Assembly: GCA_030562195.1 (NCBI GenBank)
Contig: CM060201.1
Location: 26,394,067-26,458,066 of the forward strand
DNA from: Nipponacmea schrenckii
Lineage: Eukaryota > Mollusca > Gastropoda > Lottiidae
Reading direction: 5' to 3'
Length of the DNA stretch: 64,000 nt
A program made the position numbers and the translations under genes. The notes below the pieces were generated by a model. That model worked only from the letters and a program-made list of their open reading frames with translations. It was not told the DNA's origin and did no database searches. Positions 23,278-35,200 of this stretch are shown here, one piece after another. Position 1 is the first letter of the stretch; every line of letters begins with the position of its first letter.

Positions 23278-25624
23278 TTAGTTGAGCAATGATAGCTTTA
23301 CAAAAATCTGGTAGATCTTTTGGCAGTCTTGAAGTTATCATATTACCGTCTACAACCACGGAGTTGTCTTCATATATACCTCTAGAATATACAACATAAA
23401 ATATACAAATAACATACATAAAATATACAAATAACATACATAAAATAAACAAATAACATACATACATAGCAACGGTTAAGGGATTCTATACCATTTAACT
23501 TATGTTATTCCATATTGACTGTCCCGTTAAATGTTATTTTGAAAATAAAAGGAATATGTATATCTAAGACACTCTTATTAAATCAGAAACTATCAGGTCG
23601 TCTTACGTCAGAGAAATAACAGAAGTTCGGCGAGGTTACACCTTTAAAGTGTCCTGAAATGTACGTCAGACGCCTTCTCGGATGCAAACGGCCCCCCCTT
23701 TATAATGCACAGAAGGTCCATAATACACGCGCCATAATATTAAAAGTATTCACCCTGCATTCTCCACATCGTCTTTTATTGCTGAAAAACATGTTAACTT
23801 TTTCCCTTTTAAAATTTTTGCTGAACAAAACATCCAGGCACCATGACATATTGCTGCTATAGGTTTCCCTGAAATACAACGATATTCAATGTAACGGTAT
23901 AAATTGTTTTATTATCTGCCTTACCCATATTGGGGCTCCATTTAATTCCCATTTCTTCCAAGCACAATTGCTCAACAGATTCGAAAACAATTAAGAGAAA
24001 GGGCACTGATGGAAATGACATATTGGTGCAGCCAATAAACTTCCATAATGGCCTTAGACAACATTTTTGGGGGGTTTTCAAATGTGGAGCACAGCCTGTA
24101 GGATACGGGGCCTCGTTCTTTTCCCCATGGATAAGAAAGACTAGACGCATTTTCCATCTCAGCCTCTCCGACAAGGGTAAATCTCAACCATTGCCTGTAT
24201 TGATGCAATTGCATCGGAAATTAAATGAAATGAAATGAATGGAGTTTTACGTCCTACTCTTCTGCGCCATATGGGCTAATGAGGACAGCGGCATTAGCCT
24301 ACTCTTTTTGATTATCATCTGGAAAGACGCTTTTTCCATTACAGTCCCTCTGACCTGCATCACTGACAAGGGGACACCTTGCTGAAACATCCGATAATTG
24401 CATCGGAAGGAATTCGGAAAAAATTTCTTTTAAAGATTAGCCTTCTCCATTAGTCAATAATAAATATTTAAAAAAAAAAAAAATACGTACCAGATTCATA
24501 AATACCTTTTACCAATGTCAGGAAACGCTGATCTCGTCTCCAGTAATCAGGAGCAAACCCTCCAGGAATAATCAAGGCGTCTAAATCCTTTAAAACAGTA
24601 ATAGAAATACATTCAAATAAAGATTAAACAAGAATATTCCATTTGTGTTACTGGAGGAGACGAAAGAGTTCCATTGACCAAACGTCGTGAACGGTTTGAT
24701 AAGTAATAATTTGCGAAAATTATCAATTCAATCGAAAAAGTTTTAGTTTTTTCCATAATTATCTCATGTGAAATCAAATTAACTTTTTTTTTTTAAATCA
24801 AAGGAAACTGAACCAACCAAAAGAGTCATCTAATTTCATCTATTGTTTAATTAAGGGATGAAGTGTGTGCTGAAAGGCCCTAGCGTCAAAGTAGCGACTC
24901 TCAAGTAAAAAAAAAATAGATTTATTGGTGAGGGGACACTAGGCAATCGCAAAAAAAGAGGATAAATTAAGCTGTTGTGGAAAAAATCCTCATGACCAGC
25001 TGCATGGCGTTGCCGTCTTCATTGGCACAGTAGGTGTAGACGAGTAGGATGTAAAACTCCATTCATTTCATTTACAAAGTTTACACACCTCTAATTTGAT
25101 TTCATCAATACCATACGCCGCTGTACATGGATAAGAATGTTTACTGCTGTATACTTTATCTTTCTCGGGTCCTATCGTAAATGTCTCATGGCCTTCCTCT
25201 CTAAGTCTGTAATAAGGATACCATAACTGAAAGTATAATTTCTTAAGGTTTGACATCCATGAAATCTGTTCATTTAATGATAATATATTCTTAAATTAGT
25301 TTTGGGAATCTTGAACTTAAGTGTAATACCGAATCTTTCTGCATTGGCTCAGCAAAGTAGACGTTGGCTCGCAAATCTGAATTCAGGTTTTGTTTTAATA
25401 TAACTGCTATGATCGCAGAGCACTATCAGAACTTTCACGGTATACCGTTTGAAAAACTCCAAGCAAAAGAAAAGACGAGAGTGTACGAATGAATTTGAAA
25501 GAGTTATAAAACAACCTCTTTGTGTTGATAATAGAGTTTGTGTATATCCTTACAAATAATTCATTACCTCGAGATCTTCATAGTTAAATTCAACCAGTAA
25601 TCCAACCTTTTTGGCCTGCGACAT
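23273..25624 (-). CDS. DJ-1/PfpI-family protein (class I glutamine amidotransferase-like)
   Basis: Five exons: 25624-25568, 25226-25089, 24587-24491, 23868-23754, 23381-23273, total 516 nt, 171 aa, all phases consistent. Typical single-domain length. N-terminal KKVGLLVEFNYEDLE then LWYPYYRLREEGHE; middle DLDALIIPGGFAPDYWR; nucleophile elbow AAICHGAW with Cys about 105 and His about 106; C-terminal VVVDGNMITSRLPKDLPDF. The usual elbow is ICHGPW; here Pro is Ala. The pattern is PfpI/YhbO-like rather than PARK7-like (PARK7 has ICAGP). The family includes proposed deglycases, glyoxalases, chaperones and peptidases; substrate cannot be told. No signal peptide, so probably cytosolic. It starts head to head with CLUH 609 bp away. 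Confidence 0.9.
23391..23465 (-). repeat. 22-bp tandem repeat at the PfpI-gene intron 4 acceptor
   Basis: About three copies of ATTTTATGTATGTTATTTGT plus two bases (minus strand). The array runs directly into TTGTATATTCTAG, the acceptor of exon 5 at 23382. The repeats extend the T-rich tract upstream of the acceptor but do not copy the exon. Confidence 0.7.
24215..24410 (-). mobile_element. SINE family A copy in PfpI-gene intron 3
   Basis: Reverse copy: AAATGAAATGAATGGAG (tail), then the reversed GTGCAGAAGAGTAGGA and GCTAATGAGGAC stretches, and TGGAAAGACGC / CAGTCCCTCTGACCTGCATC toward the head. The adjoining 23940-24215 stretch is unassigned; ORFs there on both strands look non-coding. Confidence 0.65.
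24985..25076 (+). mobile_element. SINE family A tail fragment in PfpI-gene intron 2
   Basis: GCTGCATGGCGTTGCCGTCTTCATT, then GTAGGTGTAGACGAGTAGGA and TGTAAAACTCCATTCATTTC. It ends about 13 bp beyond the exon 2 donor on the opposite strand. Confidence 0.6.
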
Positions 25625-26232
25625 TTTCTAAAGCAAAGATAATCTTGTTAATAAGGCAAAAACAAGATATTTATTCTTGTGACTATGGCCCGATTGACTA
25701 TGGTCGTATCAACGAACTCGCAACATATTGTCCGATGACTCATTTTATCAATCAATGATAAAATCCAGAAATAAATAAATCATTTTCAGAAATAAAACGT
25801 TAAAAATGTCAAATTTTTAATCTCCCTCAAATATGCCAGATGAGGAGGTTAAAAAAAAAGAAATGAAAAAAGATTTTCAAAGACTGAAAGCAACCCAAGG
25901 AAAATTTGTGATTATGCATTGTTAATTTGTATTATATCTATTCTACGTTATGTCGAATGGTGTTAGGGTGAGATTAGAATGGTGTGAGTTACATTAGATA
26001 TATATCAAAGTTCAGATTTATTTTTCGAACCAAGAAGATTTGAACTAAAAACTTAAATTGGTCCAAATTGTCTTAGGTCCAAATTGTCTTCGGTCCGAAT
26101 TGTCTTCGGTCCGAATTGTCTACTTCCACTGGGTCCACCCTTCTTGATGGAACGAACTGGCTTGTTACTAATTTTAGAGCGGATGTCCTTCAGTAGTCCG
26201 CTACAGCACGTGTTATACAATCGAGAGTTGTT
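25625..26232. promoter_or_regulatory. Shared divergent promoter region of the PfpI gene and CLUH
   Basis: 608 bp separate the two start codons, so both promoters and 5' UTRs lie here. It holds four tandem 16-bp units GGTCCRAATTGTCTTM (26060-26123) and an E-box CACGTG at 26207-26212, about 20 bp before the CLUH ATG. A bidirectional promoter is inference; no TATA box could be assigned. Confidence 0.45.
26060..26123 (+). repeat. Four 16-bp tandem units upstream of CLUH
   Basis: Units at 26060, 26076, 26092 and 26108 differ at few positions (GGTCCAAATTGTCTTA to GGTCCGAATTGTCTAC). Probably promoter or 5' UTR of CLUH. Confidence 0.8.
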
Positions 26233-29200
26233 ATGGCAGGTAATACGGCAGTGGATGAAAATAAAAAAGCTGACGACACGTGTGTGGATGCTGAAAATAA
26301 TCGACAAACTAATGAAAGCATGAAACCTAAAGACGAAGGTAAGCAATTAGAGCAGAATTATGTGGAAAGGACTTGTGGAATTTGCATTTTTCTTAAAAAC
26401 ATTCTGGAATATCTAATGACTTAGTTGAGTGGCAGAATAGTTTGATACAGTTTGCACAGCTACGAAATAGGATCTAACCGACATTTAGTTATTGAACATA
26501 AATTGTACTTTTTTTATTTTGGAAATTCTTAACATCAGATGCATTTTTATTGTAACCATTTACACTGACACTATGATAGACTTTTGTCTTCAGTGAAGAA
26601 AATTGTTTCAACGAGCAGAATCAATGTCAAGTCCGAGAGAATGAAAATGTCGGTGTCAAAGGTCATTCGGTAAAAATATTAAAAATCTTGGATTTGCAGT
26701 ATTTTCTATGTTGACCTTTGGTCTGTTTTAGGACCATGGTATGATTTTCACTTCTACGGGTTTTTTAAGCACTTACGTTGCACTATCTCGGGGGTTTATG
26801 CTGGTATTGAAACCTATTTTGTAACCTATTTTCAAGGTTGAAAGGTCAATAAAGGTAGTCTCACGCAATAACAGAGTTTTATAACAACCTAAACCAGCTG
26901 ATATATTTGGTTAACTCATTACATCATTGTATATCCTCTTTAAAGGGATTGTAAAAAGATTTTCTTAATTTTGTTTGCATATTGCCTAATGATCTTGCAT
27001 TCGAACTTCAGTCAGAAGTTTCAACTAAAAATGTTAAAGTTTTGAGTCGCATTCACAAACAGATAAGAATTGTAGAAAAGATTTTTTTGTCAATTAAATT
27101 AGGCTAACATTTAAAAATCTAGCTAGCTCCACTTTTACTCTGTATACAGACATTTGATTATGAGAAATTGGTTTCGATTTGAAGCATCAGCATAAATTTC
27201 AATTTGGCTTCTCACTTCTGGTGGTGAAATTATGCAAGTCCATTGTTTGAAATGAATTGTCCTCTCAAAATTCATGCCATTTATTGTTCAATTCTGCAAG
27301 TCTCAAATTTAATGTTCAATTCTGTAAATCTCAATTTAATGTTTATAATGATTGCTCCGTCGCTTATGAAAGCAATGAAAAAGTATTAGATTTTAGAGCT
27401 CAGTTTTTCATGTTCCACAAGTTACATGCTTGCTCACTAACCTGAAGGTCCAGGGATCAGCATAGCTTAAAGTGATCTTTTAGATTTTCACCCTTGTTAC
27501 CCCTTGTCAGTGCTGCAGGTCAGAAGGGCTGACATGGAATTAGCGTCTAGTTTTTCGGATGGGACAATTATCCGAGGCCCTGTTTATTACAGGCTGTGTA
27601 CGCTTAAGACCCCCCTTGCTGTTGCTGTTGCACTTGTACAATATTATAATGAGTTGAATATATATGTAAAATATATGTTCTGACATGAAAATACATGTAT
27701 ATGACTTAAATTGATGTATGATTAGTATGTATGTCCTATACTTGTAAATTAATTGATATTAATGGTAGGGTCCACTGGGTTTTTCATTGTTCTCATTTAG
27801 TGAAGTGTTTAATTCCATCAGTTTACCTTTGACCTTTTAATCACCAGATGTTCAGATCAGGTTTCTACTTGCTGCTATGAACACCATGTGCTTTTTATTT
27901 TGTTCTGAATCTTTTTATTTCATGTGATAAACATTTGTCAAAGCTTTTCGAGTCTTGTCTGTGTGATAAAATCACAAATATTCATTTCGCATGAAAGCTT
28001 ATCTAATTTCTATGCACTACTGCTTCCACCAATAATTTGACATATTACAGTTTCAATAAAAGACTTTGATATTTGATACCTGTAAATTGCTTTTGTCTCC
28101 TTTATAGACTTGTAAACTTATGTGTGTATTTTTTTTTATCAGTGCTGTTTGTGCTTATTTTTGACCCTTTTCTTTACCACAATTTTTTATCAGAACTTTT
28201 TTTTTTTCATTCCATCCTTTAAGAATTAAAATCTTCATTTGAACATTGACTAAAGCAGAAATGACTTACAAAGGGTTCTACAATGGCCAAGCTTATTGAA
28301 AATTAAAAATAAAATTTCTAAAAGAAACACATTCTAATATTTTTGTTGCATAAATGAGTATATATTCAATTTACCTGGTGTCATAAAGAAACGGAATCAC
28401 TCAACTGAGTCATTTTTGAAAAAAGCGTATTCAATAATCAAACGCATCTTTATGGATGGTTACTGAATTTTTTTTGATACCAGGTTTTTATTTATCTCTT
28501 GATGGCAGCAGGTATATTTACTGTTTTATAGAGCTCTTATTGGCCAAGTTTAAAATTTTATTTTCATTCAAAGACATATTATCCCTTTAAGTATGCAGTA
28601 TAGGATTGTATAATACCATATTCACTACCGGTATATTTAGTTAACATGGTTCTAGTTAGTACAAATAAGCTGGACATGTTTTCTTTAGGTTACTTTGACT
28701 TTGATGCCTTCTTTAGCTCCTTGTCCCTAAGGCAGCTGAAATAGATTGCTGTCTTTGACCTACAACACACATTGAGGTGTCATTTCAAATTGTTTATTTG
28801 CTGTCATAGTTACTTGCAGTTGTGAGTTTTGGTATTTTGAATGATAAAATAATCTTGTTAGAAATACTGATTCTTTTTAGGTTTAAGTCCTGTGAAGTTC
28901 TATTTTTATAATGTGAAGCATGTATTATTAGTGTCAGCTTTGTCTGTTTACGAAACTTAGTGAACTTAAAAGAACCTCATTGAAAACTTGAAAAAAATAT
29001 TTGATATTAGTTTTTGTTCTTGATCTGGAAAATATTTTCAGTTGATAATTTATGAACCCTTTACAAAGCACAACTCTTGTCTGATCTGACAAAACGGGGT
29101 GTTTACATAATAGTTTGTAATCACTCGAGATTAAAAATCAGGAAAATGGAAAGATATTTGATTGAATTATTGCCTTATTAACACATTGAATTTTAGCTTG

Positions 29201-32200
29201 CAAATACTCTAGAAATCACATTTATTGCTGGATTTTGATAACAATTGGTGTGAGTTTGTAATCACCCAAGGTTAAACTCTTGAAAATCAGAAAATGCTTC
29301 AAATGAATTATTGCCCTCGTTCATGGGAACTCGTTCAAGTTTTAACTCACACTCTAAAAAGCGCAGATCTTCCTGACAAAACTTTGAAATCGGTTCGTAT
29401 CATCTGAATTCCCAGAATGTTTTTATACTTCTGGTGATTGTTACTGTACAATGAACCAAGTATTTATTGAGATGATTTAATGTCATTTAGAAAGTGGTGT
29501 TGCAACAATATTTTTGTTTCGTGGTATAGCACAGATTCTAGTGCTGAAAATTGGCTGAGACCTGAACGAGTTTCGAACCAGCGATCTCAGAGTCCGGCAC
29601 CTAATCGCTAGCAATACTTGCAACCGTGACCGTCTAGACCACAAGTATTTATTCCTTGCCATATATATATTTTTGGTAAAGGATTACTACTAATTCTTAT
29701 TTTGAATTGGTTTTGTAGAAAGAATAGTAAGCTTGCTTCTAGCTATGAAAGTCAAGACAATATTTGTTTAATTATAGATGTCAGTGTTTCTGGTAATGAA
29801 GAAAATGAGACGGTATCTTGTGACAATGGAGAAGGAGAGGAGAATAAAACTACCGAAGAAAAAGATTTGCAAGAAATAGTCTTGATACAAGACACTGGTT
29901 TTACCATCAAAATATCTCCACCAAATGTAGAAGCATTTGAACTTCCTGTAAGTACTAATTATTTCTATGTATTCTATAATATTGTCTTCATTAGCTCATT
30001 GGTAGCCATGTGCTGATTATAGAAATGCTTTTATTTTATTCTAAAAAAAAAAAAAAAGCATGATTATGCATTAAAATGAAGTTATATGACAATGTGAAAA
30101 AAAAAGGTTCTGCAGTCTCTTGAATTTAAAGTAACTGTAAAATTCTTCAAAAAGTGGGTATCCAGGACACTACTGACATCAATTTGCTCCATTCCAATTT
30201 TCAATCAGAATTCTGTAGGGGCTGCAATTTCAATAAAACTAAGATTTTTCCATCACTAATCCTAAAATAGCCTTGTACAATTAGTGAAGCCACCAAACTC
30301 TTGATTTTAGTAGAATTGCAAGAATCACCAGCTATATGTTTGAATGGTCCAAATTGATGCTATCAGTGTTCCTGATATAGAATTCAGAAAACCTCTTTAC
30401 AATCCCTTTAAGAAATCACAGGTTACATGTAGAATTTTCTCAGCTTGATCATCAGATTATTAACAATTAACACCTGACCTTGTTAATAACTGAGTTAAGA
30501 GACTACCCACAGTTATGTAGACACCTGGGCCCCATGAAAAATCTTAAGCTAGGAATTAGTCTTAGTGTGGAATTTTGCATTGAGAAATACCATACAACAA
30601 AATTTATCATTAGTTTATTTGTGAGACAGGTTCCTGAAAATCATCTCCATGATAGGGATAGATTATAAATGACCATCTTTCCAATGTTTGTCTAGTTGGC
30701 TATTTGGAACTGCCAATTTTGAATTTGCAATAGATTTTATACAGTGAAATAGAGTTTTTGTCGGATTTTGATGAAATTATATTATAATTATAATTTGGTA
30801 TAAACAAGGTTTTTTTTTCTGCCCTTTTTTATAATCTATTTTCACTCCTTTCCTTTTTGTAAAACAAGTTATGAATCGGTCATTCCTTATCGTGATTTAT
30901 TAAATGTAACAAAAATTTAGCGATTTAGAATTGTGCAAATGATTTTGAAAAATTTGTTGCATTAAAAAAATTACAATAAGGAATGACCAATTTATTACTT
31001 TTTTTTAAGAAAGGAAAGGAGTAGAAAAAGATAATAAAAAAAAAAAAAATTGTGTGAAGGGCAGAAGAAAAAAAAGACCTTATGAATTCCAGGATTTATC
31101 TAGATTTTTCATACTTCCACAAATCTATTTAAAAGCATTTTATTCCAATAGTAGGGAATTTCTGGTAATGAATTCTATGATTAGCAATAAAAAAAAATTT
31201 CACCTTAAGTTTTATTTCTTCAGATTTCTGGAAAAATTAAGATGGGTCTGGTCTCAGTGAAATTGCCCTCTCTTATTAGGACAAACTTGTTGATTAATAA
31301 CTTATTTTTTTGTATTTTAAGGTGAGTTCAATGGAGTTAGTACAAGAGATCTATCAAGTATTGATGGATAGAGAAGATACGTGTCATAGAACCTGTTTCT
31401 CTCTACAACTTGATGGTGTAACATTAGATAATTTCTCTGAATTAAAGACAATTGAAACATTGAAAGAAGGCTCGGTGGTAAAAGTTGTAGAAGGTAAGGA
31501 GGCAATCTAAATGAAGGGTGTTTTATGAGTAATCCAACATCTGAGTATGCTGAGATTGATTCTGTGTAATCAGACATATCTTTTTCTGGTCTCAGTAGTC
31601 TTCTTTCTTATCCATGTTTAAAAAATCAAAGTATTCTGACATTCTGTCTTCCGAATTCCGAGACTATTCATTGCTCCTGTTACTCAAAAACTTTATATAA
31701 TCTGACATCTTGTCATCTTAATTACTTATCTCCCTATTAAAAAAGACTTATTTTATTGATAGACCAGGTCAAAACGCCTGAAAACAAAAGATCATGAACT
31801 AGACTCTTGCTAATCTGATGTTAGTTTTCTGTCCCAGTGTATGCCGGATTATTGCATAAGATTATTATTTTACATTGGTCAGAAGTAAGGTCCAATACAC
31901 AAGGACATTGTCTTGTCTAACATTCAGTCCATGCAACAATACAATAGAAAAAGCAATAAAAAAAATTGTCAAAAAGGCCAGTGCAAGTGCCGCGATCACT
32001 TAATACAATACATCATTTAATAACTATATTTGTATTGAAGATGACTGTCAGATACCAGTAGTAAGAAACCATTCAAGTATTTAAACTAATATCAGTGTGC
32101 AGTCTTTTCAATAAGCTTATTTTTTTTTATAGAACCATATTCAATCCGAGAAGCCAGAATTCATGTACGTCATATTAGAGATTTATTGAAGTCATTAGAC

Positions 32201-35200
32201 TTGGCTGATGCTTACAATGGAACAGATTGTATGTCTTTATCCTTCCTTAATACTGTTACGGCACCTGATGTTGTAGGTATGTTCCTGATTATCTCATTTT
32301 AATCTGAGGATCAATGTAGGTGGGTGCACAGAGGGGGAGATTGAATAAGACACTTTTTTTTTGACACCCATATGGAAAAGATGACCTGTTGTCATATTGT
32401 AAAGCCACATTGTAATATTGTGGTCTTGTAATATATCTATGTTAAGAGTTATGTCCCTTGAGGAGAGCCTGAAAAAAGATGGAGGTGATAATTTTTTACA
32501 ATATGTTTTGTATTCAAATCCTAATTCCATTGCTATCTTCTTGCACATATAGTTTTGGTTGACATTTCCATTCTTATTTTTTGGGTTTGCGGTGGCTCAG
32601 TGACACTTGTTCTCTCATCTGAGGTTCCAGGGTTCAACCCTGGCAAAAATTAACTTTTTCAGTAATGCAGGTCGGAGGGACTGTTTTGAAAAGTGTCTTG
32701 TTGTTCAGATGGGACAATAAAACCTCTGCTACAGGCTGCACGTGAAAACAAAAATCCCTTCATTATTGAAAAACACAAGAAGAGTAGTCAAAAGCTGTCC
32801 TGGCAAAATTTTCCTCATCGCACACTGCAAGGTCAGTGTTCATTGGTGCAGTAGAGCAGGACATGAAACTCCATTCATTTCATAACATGTTTTTCATGAT
32901 TTTTTTCCAGAAAAGAAGAAAAGTAAAAGTGAATCCATTGATTGTACACCACCTGATTATATTTTACCTAATAATAAAGAAAGACCTCTATTACCCTTAC
33001 ATCCTGGTGTTAAAGAACAGAAGGTAAGAAATTATATTGAAGGAAAACACCATGACAACATTTTAAAGAGCAGTTTCTTCATTATGCAGATTTATTGGAG
33101 TGAACATTATATATAAATATTGTCTTCAGTCAGAAGTTATATTCATGGGTGAATATTGCATACTTAAACTGGTAATTTTACTTTCTCTTTCTATCAATTC
33201 TATTCTATAGACAGTGTCTTAAGAATTGATGAGTCAAATGATTCACTTTAAAAGTTTCAATATTTGACAAAGTTTTTAGTTTCTGAGGCTAAGGTGTGGT
33301 GTGATTGGTCAAGCTTGTGCCAATTTGTCCCTTTAATGTATTTTCAAAAACCATATTGGTGGTTGATGGATGGTGCTATAACAATCTTTGTTTCTATTAT
33401 TTGTAGGCACCACAGTGCTTAAAAGTATTAACATATAGTGGATGGAACCCACCTCCTGGCAATAGAAGAATGCATGGTAGGTTAAATTCCTACTTTCTAT
33501 TGGTATTGTCTGTCTCCATTAGCCCATTAGCATAGAGTAGAACTCCATTCTTTTTATTTTGCTATTAATTATAAAAGATTTTGTTGAAATACACACGACT
33601 GTAAATTGATGAGATATAAAACAAGTGCATTATGAAAATCTTGAATGTGAGAAAAAAAAATCTGATTATGAAGATCTTAAATATTTAAAAAAGTATTTTC
33701 ATTCATTTAAGATCTATACAGCGGCTAGTGGGCTTATGCCACCTTGCCATGCAAGCTATCTTTAACGTAGACTTTTGTTTTGCAGGTGATTTATTATATC
33801 TGTATTTAATGACCTTAGAAGATAAAAAATTTCATATCACAGCATCAACTAAAGGATTCTTTATTAACCAGTAAGTAATGTCATTGTTATTTTTATACGC
33901 TCACATGAAAATGTTGAGCATTTATTGTAATCTGCTGCCCATGGTTGCTTGTAAATTCTCTGGAAGACCCAATTCTTGATGAATTTTGATGAAACATGGT
34001 GTGAGTATTTGAAATTAACCAGGTATCAACTTGATGAAAATCAGGAAAATCAATTTGAGCTTGTTAACATTCTAGAACGCACAGTTTTCGATACATTTTG
34101 ACCACATTTTGTTATATTGTTGATTATCGCTCCAATATATGCTCCCAGGTGGCGTATATTACCTTGCCTGGTGAGTTATTTGAGCAAATTTTGGACTCTT
34201 GAATTAAAAACAAATGTGTACATCCTTTGTAGGTCTACAGAGATAGATTTTAATCCAAAAGCCATACAACCTAGTTATCTTTCTCATTCATTGATAGAAC
34301 TAATGAACCAGGTATGTACTGATTCATATTTATAGATATAGGTAAAGATGAAAGGGAAAATGAATCTGTACATTGAATGGTTCCTTTATTTGATCATCTT
34401 GCTTCAAGTTTACTGTCCCATGTTGTACACAAAATATGATTATGATATATTGCAGTCTTTGACTGATGGACATAAATCACTTCACTTATGCTGCTGGCAC
34501 AAGATTTTGGTCACACACTTGTCTTATGAAGAGTTTATTGAACTAAATCATACTAATGAGTAATTCTCACACAATCAATAAGCTAATCTATTGTTCTGTT
34601 ACCTAGGCTAGTGCTTTCATTGAAACTCGTCTCAATACACCCGAACACCAACTAAAGGACACCATCTCCAATTGGTCATTTTTTCAGAAGGACGATAATT
34701 ACAAAATTATCATACAATTGAAATGCATGGGTGTAAAATTTATCATTGAGAACATCATCTGTTACAGATCAGTCCAGCCTTCAAGAAGAATTTTGCATTA
34801 CTTTTGAAGAAAAGATGCCAAAAACATCCATTTGAAAGGGTACCAGCACCATACCAGGTTAATTCTTGGATGGCACCATTACCTCAACATTCAGTAGATT
34901 ATATACGTGCTGAAGATGGTAAGATAATTGAATCAGATAATATCTTTATGTTATGGCAGTTGCTCTAAAATACTAGTTGACTTTGGGAGGGCTTTTGTAA
35001 CACTGATGAAATAAGTTTTCATTCTGGGATCATATTGATGAATAGACCTCTCTGAAAGGGTATCTTAGCCATGAGGACATTTAAGCTGAATTAATCAATT
35101 AGTGTTCACAATTCAGAACTATGAGTCCAGGATTATATGCATTTGAAAGTTGAAATGTCCATATGTCTTGACTCTTGTCATATATAAAAAATAGACATAT

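Noticed and set aside
23857..24238. Overlapping ORFs of 80-105 aa on both strands in the PfpI gene
   Set aside because: They cross the true exon 4 splice site and a SINE; the frame does not match the conserved AAICHGAW exon.
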